Position numbers and translations under genes: made by a program. A stretch of DNA of 64,000 nt, from assembly GCA_013176395.1 (NCBI GenBank), contig JABMLP010000015.1, positions 372,001 through 436,000 of the forward strand. Reading direction: 5' to 3'. Source of the stretch: Venturia oleaginea. Its lineage: Eukaryota; Ascomycota; Dothideomycetes; Venturiales; Venturiaceae. Numbering within the stretch: the stretch's first letter is position 1; every line of letters starts with the position of its first letter. The notes beneath the pieces are model-generated. The model ran no database searches and was not told the DNA's origin. It saw nothing but the letters and a program-made list of their open reading frames with translations. Below, piece after piece: positions 30,430 to 43,200 of this stretch.

Positions 30430-30640
30430 CTAAAAAAGTCGCGAGACTGGTCGGTGTCTCTGGTCAGGTTGGTATCGTGTGTTGAGTAATGGTCGGCTCA
30501 AAGAAGGTCGCGAGACTGGTCGGTGTCTCTGGTCAAGTTGGTATCGTGTGTTGAGCAATGGTCGGCTCAAAGAAAAAAGGTTGTGAGACTGGTCGGTGTC
30601 TCTGGTCAGGTCGGGGTCGGTTTTGAGTGCTTATTGTCGT
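30430..30640. repeat. About 70-bp tandem repeat upstream of Gypsy gag
   Basis: Three tandem copies of a unit containing CGAGACTGGTCGGTGTCTCT and GGTATCGTGTGTTGAG, with some length change in an A-rich joint. It lies where the 5' leader of the minus-strand Gypsy is expected. Confidence 0.75.
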
Positions 30641-30695
30641 AAACAATCTGGAACTATTTGTCGCTGTTCTAATCGTGAGGGTTGATCTGATATAA

Positions 30696-31109
30696 TGTCA
30701 CGGCGAGCATTGAACCAGACAGAATGAACTAAGATTCCACTTACTCAGTGTGATGAGAGATTATCAGATAGTGTTAAGCTGAACGAGCAAAACAGAGTTA
30801 TTCGGAAGTAGATTCAACACGAACTTAACGATAGGAGCCGATGAACAGAACGAGTATCACCCTGTGACTTGACTGTATTGACTGAGGAGGTTAATTACAC
30901 CGTAGCATCTGCATGCAAATATATGCATGTCAATGCATTCCTTGGCATCTATCACGTGCACTATGCCTGAGGTATCAAGGACTGGCATGCCAGTTCAACA
31001 GATAGAGAGTAAGTGACTACCGGGCGCGCGAGTTGATGTTCCTCTCGCCACAGTGTGGCTGCGACACATCGTCATGTGACAAAGATGGCCACCATGCCAT
31101 GCCGTCACA
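30696..31109. repeat. 414-bp TGTSACGG LTR-like repeat
   Basis: Starts TGTCACGGCGAGCATTGAAC, ends CCATGCCATGCCGTCACA. The outer parts match the element at 43797-44223; the middle (about 30780-31000) is extra. No matching 5-bp flanks (TATAA and ACAAC). It may be one LTR of a larger element or a recombinant. Confidence 0.6.
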
Positions 31110-31223
31110 ACAACAATCAGAGAGATCAATACAGAGACATATCTTTTCATAGTTATTTCATAGTTATTTTTTTATCATTTCATACACGTGTACACAGCCG
31201 AACCAGCAGATAGGGTGATTACT

Positions 31224-31395
31224 TGTGACGTAATGACACGTGACCATTAAATCACATGTCGTGGCTCGTGCACTTTCTACTTGGTCGGAGTTTCCTTACG
31301 AAACTCTTACCTCTCTCTAACTTAGATCCTAAGTGTAATTCGGTGACATGTCTGAAGTGCCTTGTGCCTTCGTATGGATATACCGTGCCGTCACA
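31224..31395. repeat. 172-bp TGTSACGG LTR-like repeat
   Basis: Starts TGTGACGTAATG, ends GTGCCGTCACA, with near-identical 5-bp flanks TTACT (31219-31223) and TTGCT (31396-31400). It sits at the edge of a Copia remnant. Confidence 0.55.
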
Positions 31396-31815
31396 TTGCT
31401 TGAGGCCATATAACGCTCTTCAGAGACGTATGTAGCCACCAGGTGGTCCAGGGAATGACTGTGTGCTGAGATGGAATCCATATATTGTAGATTCCTGTAG
31501 ACTCATAACCGACGTAATAGCCAATGAATGCACGAGGTTCCATCTTCTTGAGGCGACGAGATCTGGGTATTTTTTTGTTAAGGCAATATGCCAAGGAGCC
31601 AAATCTGATCAGGTGACGGCCATCAGGTTTGCGGGGTGCGATTGAGGAGGGTTGCAGCATATGGCATGGTAGTTGGGACTGACGTACGCAGCTGGAGTGT
31701 GTGGGTGGAATCTGCGTGACTAGTTATTATAGACGGTAATAGCAAGCACTTGAAATTCTGCGTCGTATAACGCGTAGGTTCCTTCGAGGTCGCGTTGGTG
31801 GTGGAGCGATACAAA
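31396..31815 (-). pseudogene. Copia (Ty1-type) pol remnant
   Basis: Minus-strand text AATLLNRTPQT matches the end of the Copia integrase core. Another frame gives MEPRAFIGYYVGYESTGIYNIWIPSQHTVI, the conserved linker between integrase and reverse transcriptase. Two frames are needed and there are stops, so this is a relic. No RT palm region remains. Confidence 0.8.
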
Positions 31816-31932
31816 AAGGCCGATCAACCAAAGTACGACACAGCAACCCAAAGACGACAACACGCACGCACTTAACCCATCCAAATCGAACTCGAAAGAT
31901 ACTCGTTACTGTCCTGAGAGTAAGAGATCTAG

Positions 31933-33277
31933 ATGTCTCCAGTAGAGGGACCAACTACGCCGCTGCAGGAGAGCCGCACGGTGACTTCGCCGCCAAAGGT
32001 AAAGCCAACTCACCGGACCCTCCGAGACTCAACAATGGCAAGCAAAGGCAAGGTAGCAGCAATGATGGATAGCCTCCAGAACTCGCAGAGGCATGCTGAG
32101 GTGGCGAAAGTACTAAGGACAAAGCCACAGCGTGCAGCGCAAGCACCTGAGGTCAACGGCGAGATGCCGGTCAGGGAAATACTCCAGATTCTAGTACAGC
32201 TTCAAAGCGACGCAACAAGTAACAGAACGGTTATCGAAGACCTGCGAAGCACTCTCCAACAACGTGATGCAATATTTCAGAACGAGATGAAAGAGATGAA
32301 AGAGCGACTCCTCCAGGAAAGCAAGTAGCTCCGGGAGCACCTTGTTCAGGAGACCCAGCAGCTGAAAGAGGACATCCGTTTAATGCAAGCCCAGCTATCG
32401 CAGGCAAACTCACTAATCAGCTCATCAGCACAGTCCTATGCCTCTGTAGCTAGGTCGGACTCACTTACCCCATCTGCTTCTATTAACCAGCAAGCAAGCA
32501 GCACAACCATATCATCGAGCAGTAAACCCGGCCTAACGATCAACTTCGCACGCGCCCACACACACATTGATCTCACGAACCCCATCGAGATAAAAGAGAG
32601 AGTAAAGGATGCCATTGCGGCAGGGCAAGCTACAAAGAACACACAGATTGCAGGGATCGAGAAGATTGGCAGAGAAACAAAACTGGTCCGAGTCGTCCTT
32701 AGATCAGAGGAGGACGAGCAGGTTATACGGCAGAACCAGGAGCAATGGCTCAAGTTCTTCCCTGGCGCATCTGTTCAAGGCGAAAAGTGGTACCCTATCA
32801 AGGTCGACCGCGTGGACAAAATGGCCATTCTGAACGAAGATCGAATCACGCTGAAAAGCAGTCTGAAAGCGGACATGTCTAAGGAGAACAACGTCACCAT
32901 CACAAAGATTTCTAAGCTTAGCAAACCTGACCCATACAAGAACTACTGCTCAATCCTTGTGTACCTCAGCTCTAAGATGGAAGCTGACAGCGCTAAAGCA
33001 GCTCGAGATTGGCGGAGAACTAGCCCGGGTCAGCCCGTACGAATATCGACCAAGACCGAGACGATGCTACCAATGCCAACAGTTTGGACACACGAGCACA
33101 CGGTGCAATAATGAGCTGACGTGTGCTAATTGCGCGTGTATCGAGCACGAAGCGCAGGACTGTGTGAAGCAGCATCCCAAATGCAGCAACTGTGGAGACG
33201 CTCACCGAGCAACGGACACAGGATGTCCTGAATACAAGAAGGCGATGGAACAGACCCGAGCGCGTTATCAATGTTAA
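31933..33277 (+). pseudogene. LINE 3 ORF1, gag-like
   Basis: ATG at 31933. A charged helical segment with a coiled-coil look (ERLLQESK) is broken by TAG at 32326-32328, where the neighbouring residues suggest an original CAG. The frame then continues to about 33110 through the RNA-binding region. A frameshift near 32990 leads to the zinc knuckles CYQCQQFGHTSTRC, CANCACIEHEAQDC and CSNCGDAHRATDTGC. Its stop TAA overlaps the ORF2 start in the string ATGTTAA. Confidence 0.82.
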
Positions 33278-36200
33278 GTACAACTAATGCGACAACAAGA
33301 GGACATTTCAACGTGCTTTCATACAACACAGGGAAGAGGAAAGAGACGCTACCTAGTCTACTCAACGATGAATCTATTAAAAAATTTGACGCGCTGCTAA
33401 TACAAGAACCACACTGCTTCAAAACGCAGACAGGGCGGGTGATGGCAGCGCCTGCAATAAACAACAATTTCGTTCAGGTTTTCCCAACATGCTCCAGAGA
33501 CGACACTTGGCCTATCCGATCGATGATATGGGCCCGGAAAATGCTCGACTACAAACAGATCCCGATGGCGTCCCCCGACATCACGGCAATCCTCATCAAA
33601 ACTCAAGAAAAGGTAATCTTCACAGCTTTGGTGTACGTGCCATCCGCAGAAGCACACCGAGAGCGGGACAGGACCGCAGTGATAGAACGGCTTCAGCTGC
33701 TAGAAGATGCAATCAAAGACACAGCAGAAGAGCTTGGATACGAACCGGAACTTCTCATTACTGGGGATTTCAATCGACACGACCAGTTATGGGGAGGCGA
33801 AGAAGTAGCAGAAACAATGCGACAAGATGAAGCAGACGCCATCGTTGAATATGGCGGCCTATCAGCTCTCCAATCTCGTTCCTAGGGGAGAGGCTACATT
33901 CTACGGAACGGAAGTAAGCAGTACCATTGACCTCTTTCTCACCTCACCGACCCTCACCGATAGCTTGGTACGCTGTGGGTTCCACGCAAACGAACACGGA
34001 TCCGATCACCGGCCCATCAGTACGATATTAGCCATAACATACCTGGAGGAGACCACGACACCCAGACGGCTTTACAAAAATGCAGACTGGGATCGCATCC
34101 GCCAGGAGGTAGAACACGCAAAGCGGCGGCAAGCATTCACCCAACCTGAAGGGAATGCAGACACAAACGTGGACAATATGCTACAACAATTGATGGAAGT
34201 AGTAGTGCCTACAATCGAGCAACACGTTCTTGTTGCAAAACCGTCTCCGTACCAAAAACCATGGTGGACCCCATATCTCACCAACCTACGCAAGGAGTAC
34301 ACACACATCAGAAGGCAGCTATGCAGAGAAGTTAAGTCAAGCAGGTGGACGGCCGAAACGAACGCTATTACACACCGAACACTGCAGCGGCTTCGAAGAG
34401 AAGCTAGAGAAGCTCAAAGCACGTATCATCGAGCAATTCGATCGGAAAGAAACACCCACTGAAAGGGCTTTCTGGACGACGCTGAAAATGTGTGGAAGGC
34501 CGCTAAGTATCTTGACCCAGAGAGTACCTCCTGTTTTGCAAAGATTACAGAACTAGCGAGGCCAAACTCTGATGACACAACTGATAGTAAAGAAGAAATT
34601 GGGTCTATCCTACTGCAAGCTTTCTTTCCCCCAGCGGCTGAGGTGATTGAGCCAGAACTAGCAGCAGAGCAGCGAGCAACACAACTCCCATCACTAGCAC
34701 TAACAAAACACGAAATCGAAGAAGCGATCATGGGCATAAAAGCACACAAAGCACCAGACCTAGACGGCCTACCCGCAGCTGTATGGCGACAGCTCTGGCC
34801 AGTCCTTCACGACGAGATAACAAGATTATTTCAAGCGTCCATAACACAAGGCATCCTCCCATCGCAGTGGAAATGCGCGCGAATCCTACCACTTCGAAAG
34901 CCAGCAAAAGACGACTACACAAAGCCTAACGCGTATCAACCAATCTCCTTGCTAGCAACCCTAGGGAAAGTACTCGAGGCTGTAGTCGCCACACGCATCT
35001 CCTACCTAGCTGAAGAACATGGCCTCCTGCCGGAGAATCATTTCGGGGCTCGGAAGCAACGCAGCACAGAACAAGCACTGCTCCTTCTCACCGACCGCAT
35101 CAAACAGGCGCGAAGAAGATGCCGGGTCCTTAGCCTGCTCAGCTTTGATGTTAAAGGAGCGTACAACGGGGTCAACAAAGAGGTACTCTTAGCCAGACTG
35201 CGAAGACGACGTATCCCAGAGGAGCTTGTTCGTTGGATTGAGAACTTCTGCTCAGGCAGAAGAGCAAGCATTTCAGTAAATGGACAGAGCAGCAGGGAAG
35301 TGGATTTGCCTTCTCCTGGGCTACCTCAAGGCTCACCGCTATCCCCAATACTCTACCTCTTCTTCAACGCTGACCTGGTAGAGAGAAAGATTAGCCGGCA
35401 CCAAGGCGTAATTGCGTACGTGGATGACTACACTGTTTGGGTTACCCGCCCAAACGCGGAGGAAAATACTCGGGTGCTTCAAGAGACAGTGATACCAAAA
35501 GCGGAGCAGTGGGAACGGCGCAGCGGAGCCACATTTGAGCCCAAAAAGACAGCCTTCATCCACTTTACACCGAGCGCGGAAAGAGTATCAACAACACCAA
35601 TTCGAATCGAAAGCTGCTCGGTGGTACCGAGCGACTCCGTCAAGCTCCTAGGCATCATCCTCGACCAAAAATTGAAGTTTCACCTTCAGGCTGCCAGAGC
35701 AGCTACAAAGGGACACGATGCGGCGATCCGACTGAAGAGACTGAGTGGTCTTCGTACGAAGCAGACACGGCAGCTGTTTGAAGCAACAGTGGCGTCAGTT
35801 GTCGACTACGCATCATCAGTCTGGGCAACAGCGTTGAACGCCAAAGATATACGCTTGCTTGAACGACACCAAAGATGGGGGGCACAAGCCATTGTTGGAT
35901 GTTTCCGAACCACAGCGCTAGATATTGCGCAGTCGGAGGCATCGATCGGGACCTTCCAGCAACGACAGACAGGGAAATGGATAGGCTTGTGGGTTAAGCT
36001 AAACACTACCTAAGCGCCACCCATTGAGATCCAGTATCAAAGCAGTACATTAATCATTCAAGCTTCGCTCGTCACTTGGCCTGTTGGCAGATAGGTTTGC
36101 AGGAATTAATATGTCCCAGATTGAGACAGTCACATCATTTGCAAAAGCACCGTGGATCGAGGGGCCCAGCATGATTATCGAAGAACGCGACGAAGCTGTA

Positions 36201-37163
36201 AAACCTACCACAACACAAGACAGAGACGAAATCCACTGCTACACCGACGGCTCAGGTAGAAATGGCTTGCTAGGGACAGGTATGGTGTACATTCTACCAG
36301 ACGAAAACAGGACTATACTCGAGCAGTACGCAACAACGGGATTGGCAGCAAACGGCAATGTATACGCGACAGAGCTGAAAGCAATCAGTACTGCTCTGAG
36401 CTAGCTGGCAGTATGGGCAATGATCCCGCCAGAAGGAAAACTCACCATCTTCTCGGATAACCAAGGTGCGCTGAAGAGTATCCGCAAGCCGAGACAGCAG
36501 TCAGGCCAGCATATCATCAAGGATATCTTGTCAGCTACGCAGCAATTACATCAAAAGGGTATTGCCGTGGTTCTTGGATGGATCCCGGCACACTCTGGCA
36601 TCAAGGGCAACGAAGCGGCAGACAAAATGGCCAAAAGAAGTACCAAAGCAGGGAGCGCAGTCCCGTCAGAGATACGACTACGCTCAGCACTGATTAGGCA
36701 AGCAAAAAAGAGCTGTCAGCCAAGCAATAAACCACTGCGAGGAGGGAGATTCACCAAATCTATCGATGCTGCTATCCCTGGAAAATACACGCGCACCATC
36801 TATAACCAGCTATCCAAAACAGAGGCCCAAACCCTAGCTCAATTACGGACGTCACATTGCCGACTGAACAAGTACCTGAACCGAATTAGAGCGGTGGAGT
36901 AGCCATTGTGCGAAGAATGCGGAGTCGTGGAAAGCGTGCAGCATTTCCTCGATTGTAAACGATGGAGCGAGCAAAGACGGCTCTTATGAGAAGCGACCGA
37001 ACCAAGGAGCGACGTCTGCTATTTAGTAGGAGGCCGCTCAACACTTACAAACAGAAGAGGAGAGATGATTGATGGTCCAAAATGGACGCCAGATGTAGCA
37101 GCGGTGCGAGCGACAATTGCGTTCGTAGACGCTACAAAACGATTCAGCCGAGAGACGGAATAG
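33271..37163 (+). pseudogene. LINE 3 ORF2: endonuclease-RT-RNase H, broken
   Basis: Endonuclease (33271-34050; LSYNTGKRKETLPSLL, LLIQEPH, GDFNRHDQLWGG, GSDHRPIS) with a frameshift near 33880. TGA at 34460-34462 comes before the RT. The RT (34490-36013) is open with KAPDLDGLP, LPQGSPLSP and YVDDYTVW. A frameshift follows near 36010, then RNase H (YTDGSGRNG, TELKAIS, FSDNQGALKS, GNEAADKMA) with TAG at 36402-36404. Further stops lie at 36900-36902 (TAG) and 36987-36989 (TGA) around the final CEECGVVESVQHFLDC knuckle. Confidence 0.87.
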
Positions 37164-37806
37164 TCTCTAACGAAACCAACTCCGAGCATGTGGACTCACT
37201 CATTAAGATAGTACCCATGCAAGCAGCAATCCTAGATCCGACACCCCCTTTTTACTAACCGCCAATCTCTGATCCTATCAGTCTATTGGTAAACGGTAAG
37301 TTGCGCCTTTCGTTTTTGTTGTTGTTTCTGGAGTCATGGTCAATTTGAAAACAGAGTATGTTGGAAAGATACGTTATAAAATTTAAGGTTTGGGCTTGGA
37401 ATGAAGGGAGCGTTGACAGTGGGATATAATGTATAATAGAGAGTCGGTAGTGTCCCCCTGGAGCCATACTGGCCCGACGGGTGTATTGAATCCATCCATC
37501 CATCTATCCATCTACCTCTTAGTTAGCTTCTGTCATGATCGAACTATGTTGGTATTCGAATGCAGTTAAATGTAGTTAAATGTGGTGGTTCTGCTCGATC
37601 AGGTCTAGCGCGAGACTGGTCGCAAGTACTTAGACTCGTCTCTACCTCTTAGTTAGCTCCTCATCCTTACAACTTCGCACATCCCATAGAATTCAAGTCA
37701 TGCTTCCAAGTCAAGTCCAAGGTCAAACGTGACAGTTTGTAAGGATCCCTTTTCACGATAAAAGTCGGGCTGCTATTGTCCACGCAGCCGACAAACCTCA
37801 CCAACT

Positions 37807-39381
37807 ATGCCCCGAATTCTCGACCTTCCCTCCCTTGCGGACGATACTACCACCCTCGAAAACAGTACTCTCGAAAAACCCCTAGCCTTCTACGACTTTC
37901 CTATAACCCCTAGACTCGCAGCAACCCTTACTCAGAAGATCCAAGCTACCTTTGCAACCCCGGCGGATGAAGCCTCAGTCAACGAAAATGAATACGTCCC
38001 AGTCTCACACGTTACTCTCGACCGCGCTTCGGCGCTCCCACTCCTCCAGCTTTTAGCTACCATCTCCCATATGTTCAACACAGCCCAGCGAGACCAGGAT
38101 ACCATGTCCCGTTCAATTCAAGAACTCAAGCTCGAAGCCTATGAGAACGAAGCTCGCGCCCTTCGAGCAGAACTCCAGGGCGTTACTTCTCGCGAAATCT
38201 CCGCCCCTCGACCAACCCAAGGCGACATCTCTATCTTTGAAGGAGATAAAAACCAATACAAGAGCTGGCTCTTAGACCTCCGGATAAAACTCAGCGCAGA
38301 CTCCAAAGCATTCCCTTCAGTAAACTCACAAGTTACTTACGCCTTCAATCGACTTGACGACAAGTGGAAATCCACAATTCGCCCATACTACAACGAAACT
38401 ACGAATTCATGGTCTTTTGAATCCCTCGACGAATTTATCTCAAAACTCAACGACAGCTACGCTCCTCGTTTCAATACTCAAGATGCTATGAATAAGCTGC
38501 AGAACCACAAGATGGCAAACCGAACATTTGCTACTTACGCCGCAGACTTCCGACGCCTACTCCAAGAAGCCGGAATCACCCTCCCTCACGTCTCAGAACC
38601 CGCAAACCCCTTGGAACAACTTATGATCGTCAACTTTCGCAACGGCCTGAGCGCAGAACTCAGCGGAGCAATGATTCACGTCCCTACGACAAAGAAACTG
38701 GAGGAGTTAATCGATCTGTGCCACAACTGCGAAGCCAACATGAAACAATTCGAGAAAATCTCTCGAGCTCGAAAAGCTCCCGTATTCTCAGGATCATCTA
38801 CATCAGCTACCGCTCCCTCTGCATCCCAACGCGCATTCCTAGTCTCCCCCGCCACTTCTCACGCTTTCGGAGATGCCATGGACATTTCAGTTATGAACCT
38901 CAACGGTAGTGCCGGCGCCGACATAGGTACCTGCCTCCCGTCTCTCCAAATGAAACCAATTGCATCCTGGACCCTAGAAGAGAAAGCCGCCAATATCCAA
39001 TGGCGAAAGACCAACAACCGTTGCGGATACTGCGGAGAGCCCGTAGTAATTATGCCTAATGGTCAGAAGCACATCGCCGCCGTATGCCCTAAGAAAGCCC
39101 AGCGTGGACGCCCCTCCAATCAGTTCACTACTCCCAACCAGTTCGCCAGTGACCCCATGCAGTTTGGCAACTCCGGAGCTCGAAACTTCATTCCCCCTAT
39201 GAGCTTTAGCAATATGAGTATGTCAGGAGCATCGGGAGCGTATCCACAGAACGTCCAGACTCCCCGGATCACTCAAGGCCCTGAAGAACGCTCAGGTTCT
39301 ACCGCCCCTTCTAGCACCACAAGCTACGGCTTCGGATCAGCCCCATACACCCCGAGTTCGGAAAACTCACAGTCTCGTTGA
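37807..39381 (+). CDS. Gypsy gag polyprotein
   Basis: ATG at 37807, 524 residues. An N-terminal helical part is followed by a retrotransposon gag domain (about 150-320; FEGDKNQYKSWLLDLR, FISKLNDSYAPRFN, ANPLEQLMIVNFRNGL). A zinc-binding variant, CGYCGEPVVIMPNGQKHIAA then VC (about 406-430), resembles a stretched CCHC knuckle. A Ser/Thr/Asn-rich tail follows. The frame ends at TGA 39379-39381, where the pol frame is shifted by one base, so a frameshift or reinitiation would be needed for Gag-Pol. Confidence 0.88.
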   Translation: MPRILDLPSLADDTTTLENSTLEKPLAFYDFPITPRLAATLTQKIQATFATPADEASVNENEYVPVSHVTLDRASALPLLQLLATISHMFNTAQRDQDTMSRSIQELKLEAYENEARALRAELQGVTSREISAPRPTQGDISIFEGDKNQYKSWLLDLRIKLSADSKAFPSVNSQVTYAFNRLDDKWKSTIRPYYNETTNSWSFESLDEFISKLNDSYAPRFNTQDAMNKLQNHKMANRTFATYAADFRRLLQEAGITLPHVSEPANPLEQLMIVNFRNGLSAELSGAMIHVPTTKKLEELIDLCHNCEANMKQFEKISRARKAPVFSGSSTSATAPSASQRAFLVSPATSHAFGDAMDISVMNLNGSAGADIGTCLPSLQMKPIASWTLEEKAANIQWRKTNNRCGYCGEPVVIMPNGQKHIAAVCPKKAQRGRPSNQFTTPNQFASDPMQFGNSGARNFIPPMSFSNMSMSGASGAYPQNVQTPRITQGPEERSGSTAPSSTTSYGFGSAPYTPSSENSQSR

Positions 39382-40240
39382 AAAGACGTTCATCGAGACA
39401 CGACAACAAATCGAAACGACATGTTCTTCACATCAGTTCGGCAGTTCTAGGTTACTCAGAGAAATCAACAGGAGAGATTGATGGACCAGTAGACTCTAGA
39501 CCAATCATAGTCCCAATTACACTTAATGAATCGATCAAAACCCTCGCCGTTACTGATTCCTTTGCCACAGGAAGTTTCATAGACCTCGATTTTGCGCAAT
39601 CCCATGGCTTTCCCTTTATTCCCCTCGAAAACCCCCGCCGCCTCAAAGCCTTTGACGGCGAACAGGCATCCTCTGCACCCTCTTACGTTACTCACGAAAT
39701 CCACGTCTCCGTCAGAACCGGAGAACACCACCTCGAAACCACGAAATTCTTTGTTACCCGTCTCGGCTCCGCAGCAGTCATCTTTGGCACTCCCTGGATG
39801 AACCTCCACGGTGTGAAACTCGATTTTGAGAATCGTAGTATTCACTTCGGTACCCACTGTTCTAAGAAATGTCTTCAGGGCCACAAGGGCTCTGTTGAGT
39901 ATATCCCGCTCCCGTTTGGTGCCCGCGCACCCCTCAAGAAACCCCGGACTCTCCTCGCGATTGGAAGATTGTCAACTCTCACGCTTTTCAATGGAATTCT
40001 AAGCAGCTCAATGCTCAAATCTACGCAATCAGTATTCAAGATATCGATAAATTTCTGGCGAAGAAACCAGATTACAAAGACCCTCGCCCCCAGTTACCCA
40101 AAGACCTTCACGACCTCGCGCACGCTTTTAACAGAAAAGCTGCTGATTCACTGCCCCCTTCACGCCTCGTCGACCACAAAATCGAAATTCAAGAAGACAA
40201 GAAAGACCAGTTACCCAACGCTCCTCTCTACGGTATGTCC
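39378..40240 (+). pseudogene. Gypsy protease and linker, frame-broken
   Basis: The frame overlapping the gag stop encodes a retropepsin-like domain: LAVTDSFATGSFIDLDFA and AAVIFGTPWMNLHGVKLDFE. The usual catalytic triplet D-S/T-G reads DSF here, which would be inactivating if not a sequencing error. Around 39905-39950 coding potential moves to the RT frame (DWKIVNSHAF and following), so protease and RT are not in one frame. Confidence 0.75.
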
Positions 40241-43200
40241 CAGAACGAACTCAAATGCCTCCGGAAATGGCTGGAGGAGAATTTGGGAAAAGGTTTTATC
40301 AGAAAAAGCCAGTCCGACGTCAGTTCCCCATGTATCTTTGTCAAAAAACCAGGTGGTGGTCTGCGATTCTGCGTAGACTACCGAAAACTCAACGCCATTA
40401 CTCGAAAAAAACGATACCCTATTCCCTTACTCCGCGAAACTCTAGACAAACTCAGCAAAGCCAAGTACTTCACGAAGATCGATATTATCTCAGCATTCAA
40501 CGCACTCCGAGTCCACCCCGACAGCGTTCCTCTCACTGCATTCAGAACCCGCTTCGGTCTGTTCGAATCTCTAGTTATGAACTTCGGCCTCTGCAATGCC
40601 CCGGCGACCTGGCAGTCGTATATTAACGAACAACTTAAAGACTTCCTCGACGTTTTCTGCACCGCGTACCTCGACGACATCCTAATCTACAGCGAAACTC
40701 TCGAAGAGCATAAAATTCAAGTGCGGCAGGTTATCGAACGAATGCACGCAGCAGGACTCAACATCGACATCGACAAATGCGAATTCTACCAGACAGAAGT
40801 CAAATTTCTCGGTTTAATTATCACAGACCACGGAATCCGAATGGACCCGGACAAAGTCAAAACAATCATTGATTGGCAATACTGTACCACTCGCCACGAC
40901 GTCCAATCCTTCCTCGGTTTTGCCAATTTCTACCGCCGTTTTATTTTCAATTACTCCTCCACCGCGAAACCTCTTACCGACTTACTGAAAAAAGACAAGC
41001 CGTTCTACTTCGGCCCAAAACAGCGCGCCGCTTTTGATAAACTCCAAGAAGCCTTCATCTCCGCACCAATCCTCGCACATTTCGACCCTACAAAGAAGTG
41101 TATTGTCGAAACAGACGCCTCCGACTGGGTAGGCACTGGAGTACTCTCACAAATCGGCAATGACGGTTTGCTACACCCCGTCGCCTTCTTCTCTCACAAG
41201 TTCACACCCCAGGAGTGTAATTACGAAATCTACGACAAAGAACTCCTAGCAATCATTCGCGCATTTGAAGAGTGGCGAGGAGAGCTCGAAGGAACTGAAG
41301 ACCCGATCGAAGTTATTACAGACCACCGAAACCTCGAATACTACATGTCAACCAAAAAACTCACTCGCCGACAAGCCCGTTGGGCCGAATTCCTCTCCCA
41401 ATTCCACTTCGAAATCAAATGGAGACCAAGAAAAGATACTACGAAACCCGACGCCTTGACCCGCCGCTCCCAAGACCTCCCCTCAAACGTATCCGACCCG
41501 CGTATCCAGCACCAGTCACAGGTTATGCTTAAACCCCACACACTTGACCCTAAGATTCGAAAAGAACTAGCGCTCCAAGTCCACAATCTTTCATTATGCC
41601 CAGTTACGCTTCGTGACCACTCCTCTCCACAAGACTTCGAGAAAAACCCAGACTACCGCGACTCTTCCGAAAATGACGGGGACGAATCCCTTGAGCCCCT
41701 CAACGATATATGGAACAAACCTAGCAACGACGCAGTAGCTGAAGAACAAACCCCAACCACCCCGTTCTCCCCTCCGGACATATTCATCCCTTCGCAAGAC
41801 CCAGACGACGAAGAGCTTATTTGGGACGAAGACAAGTTTGAAGAACTCTACGCTAGAGCGTTGACTAAAGACAAAGAACCACGCGAAGTCTTGAAAAAAC
41901 TACGCGACGGCAAAACCCACCACCGAACGTTGCGGATGCAGGACTGCGAAGAACGCGACGGCCGCCTTTGGCATAAAAAGTGTCTATTTATTCCCCAAGA
42001 CGATACACTACAAGCATACATTCTGAAAGCGAACCACGACTGTAATGTCGCAGGTCACCCGGGTAAAGCTAACAACTTCCTCAAACTCCGCAAGTTCTAC
42101 TACTGGCATGGCATGCACGCCACCTCGGACAAATGGGTCTCACGATGCGACGCCTGTCGACGCGCAAAACCGAGCAACCTAATGTACCAAGGACTCCTCA
42201 ACACTCTCGAAGCCCCTCAACGAAGATGGGAAGACATCCAGATGCACTTCATTACCGATTTACCTGCTACACGCAAAGGAGGTAATACCTGCCTCTTAGT
42301 AATTGTCGATCGCCTCACCAAAATCAAGCACCTTATCCCCTGCCAAAAACTCCCAGAAGCCCGCGAATGCGCCTTACTCTTTCTCCAACACGTCTACCGC
42401 CTCCACGGCTTACCTCGAAGCATTATCTCCGACCGAGGATCCCAATTCGTTGCTATCCTCTGGAAAGTACTCTGCAAACGCCTCGGGATCCGAATCCGCC
42501 TCTCTACCAGTTTCCACCCCGAGACAGATGGCGGGACCGAGCGAGCGAATGCCCAAGTCGAAATCTACATCCGTGCTTACTGCAATTATCAACAAGATGA
42601 TTGGGACGAATGGTTACCACTCTGCGAATTCGTGATCAACAACACACCCTCCAATGCAACAAAACTCACACCATTTTTTGCCGCCTACGGCTACGATCCA
42701 CGCTCCGGATTGGAAGCGCCAATTCAACCAGACCGTAACGCCTCTCGCCACGAAATTACCGAGACACGAAAAGCTAATTCCATGGCTGACTTCATGGCAA
42801 ACCTTGAGAAGATTTGCTACAACGAGATCCGCCACGCCAGCGCTACCTACGAATATTTCAAGAACAAACATCGGCTTGGTTCTCCAAACTACAAAGTTGG
42901 TGACTGGGTTTGGCTAAACCTCAAGAATATCAAGACCACGCGCCCATCCAAAAAGTTCGACTGCAAGTTCGCCGGCAAATTCAAGATTCTACAAGCCCTA
43001 GACCACGACGCTTACAAACTCGAGCTCCCTACTTCTATGCATTGCCATCCCGTCTTTCATACAAATCTACTGCTCCCTGCCTACCCCCCTTCCGACAGGA
43101 TGTTTCCAAACCAGAATGACTCGCAACCTCCTCCCGTCGATGTTGAAGAAAACGATGGAATCTACACCCTGGATGAAGTCGTTGATTCACGATTCAACAA

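Larger units (their letters stand above)
31816..37510 (+). mobile_element. Third LINE, different family, decayed
   Basis: Plus-strand two-ORF LINE only distantly similar to the one at 6911. ORF1 lies at 31933-33277, ORF2 at 33271-37163, then a roughly 330-nt 3' region ending in a (CATC)n tract near 37486-37510. It carries at least three frameshifts and several in-frame stops. No target-site duplication could be recognised with confidence and the 5' limit is approximate. Confidence 0.8.

Noticed and set aside
37486..37512. CATC/CATCTA microsatellite considered as an independent repeat locus
   Set aside because: It lies exactly at the 3' end of LINE 3 and is better explained as its tail.
37513..37660. 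19-bp direct repeat CTACCTCTTAGTTAGCT around 37513 and 37641 considered as a target-site duplication
   Set aside because: The enclosed 108 bp starts with the Gypsy LTR sequence, and the second copy lies inside the presumed LTR; the unit has no element of its own.
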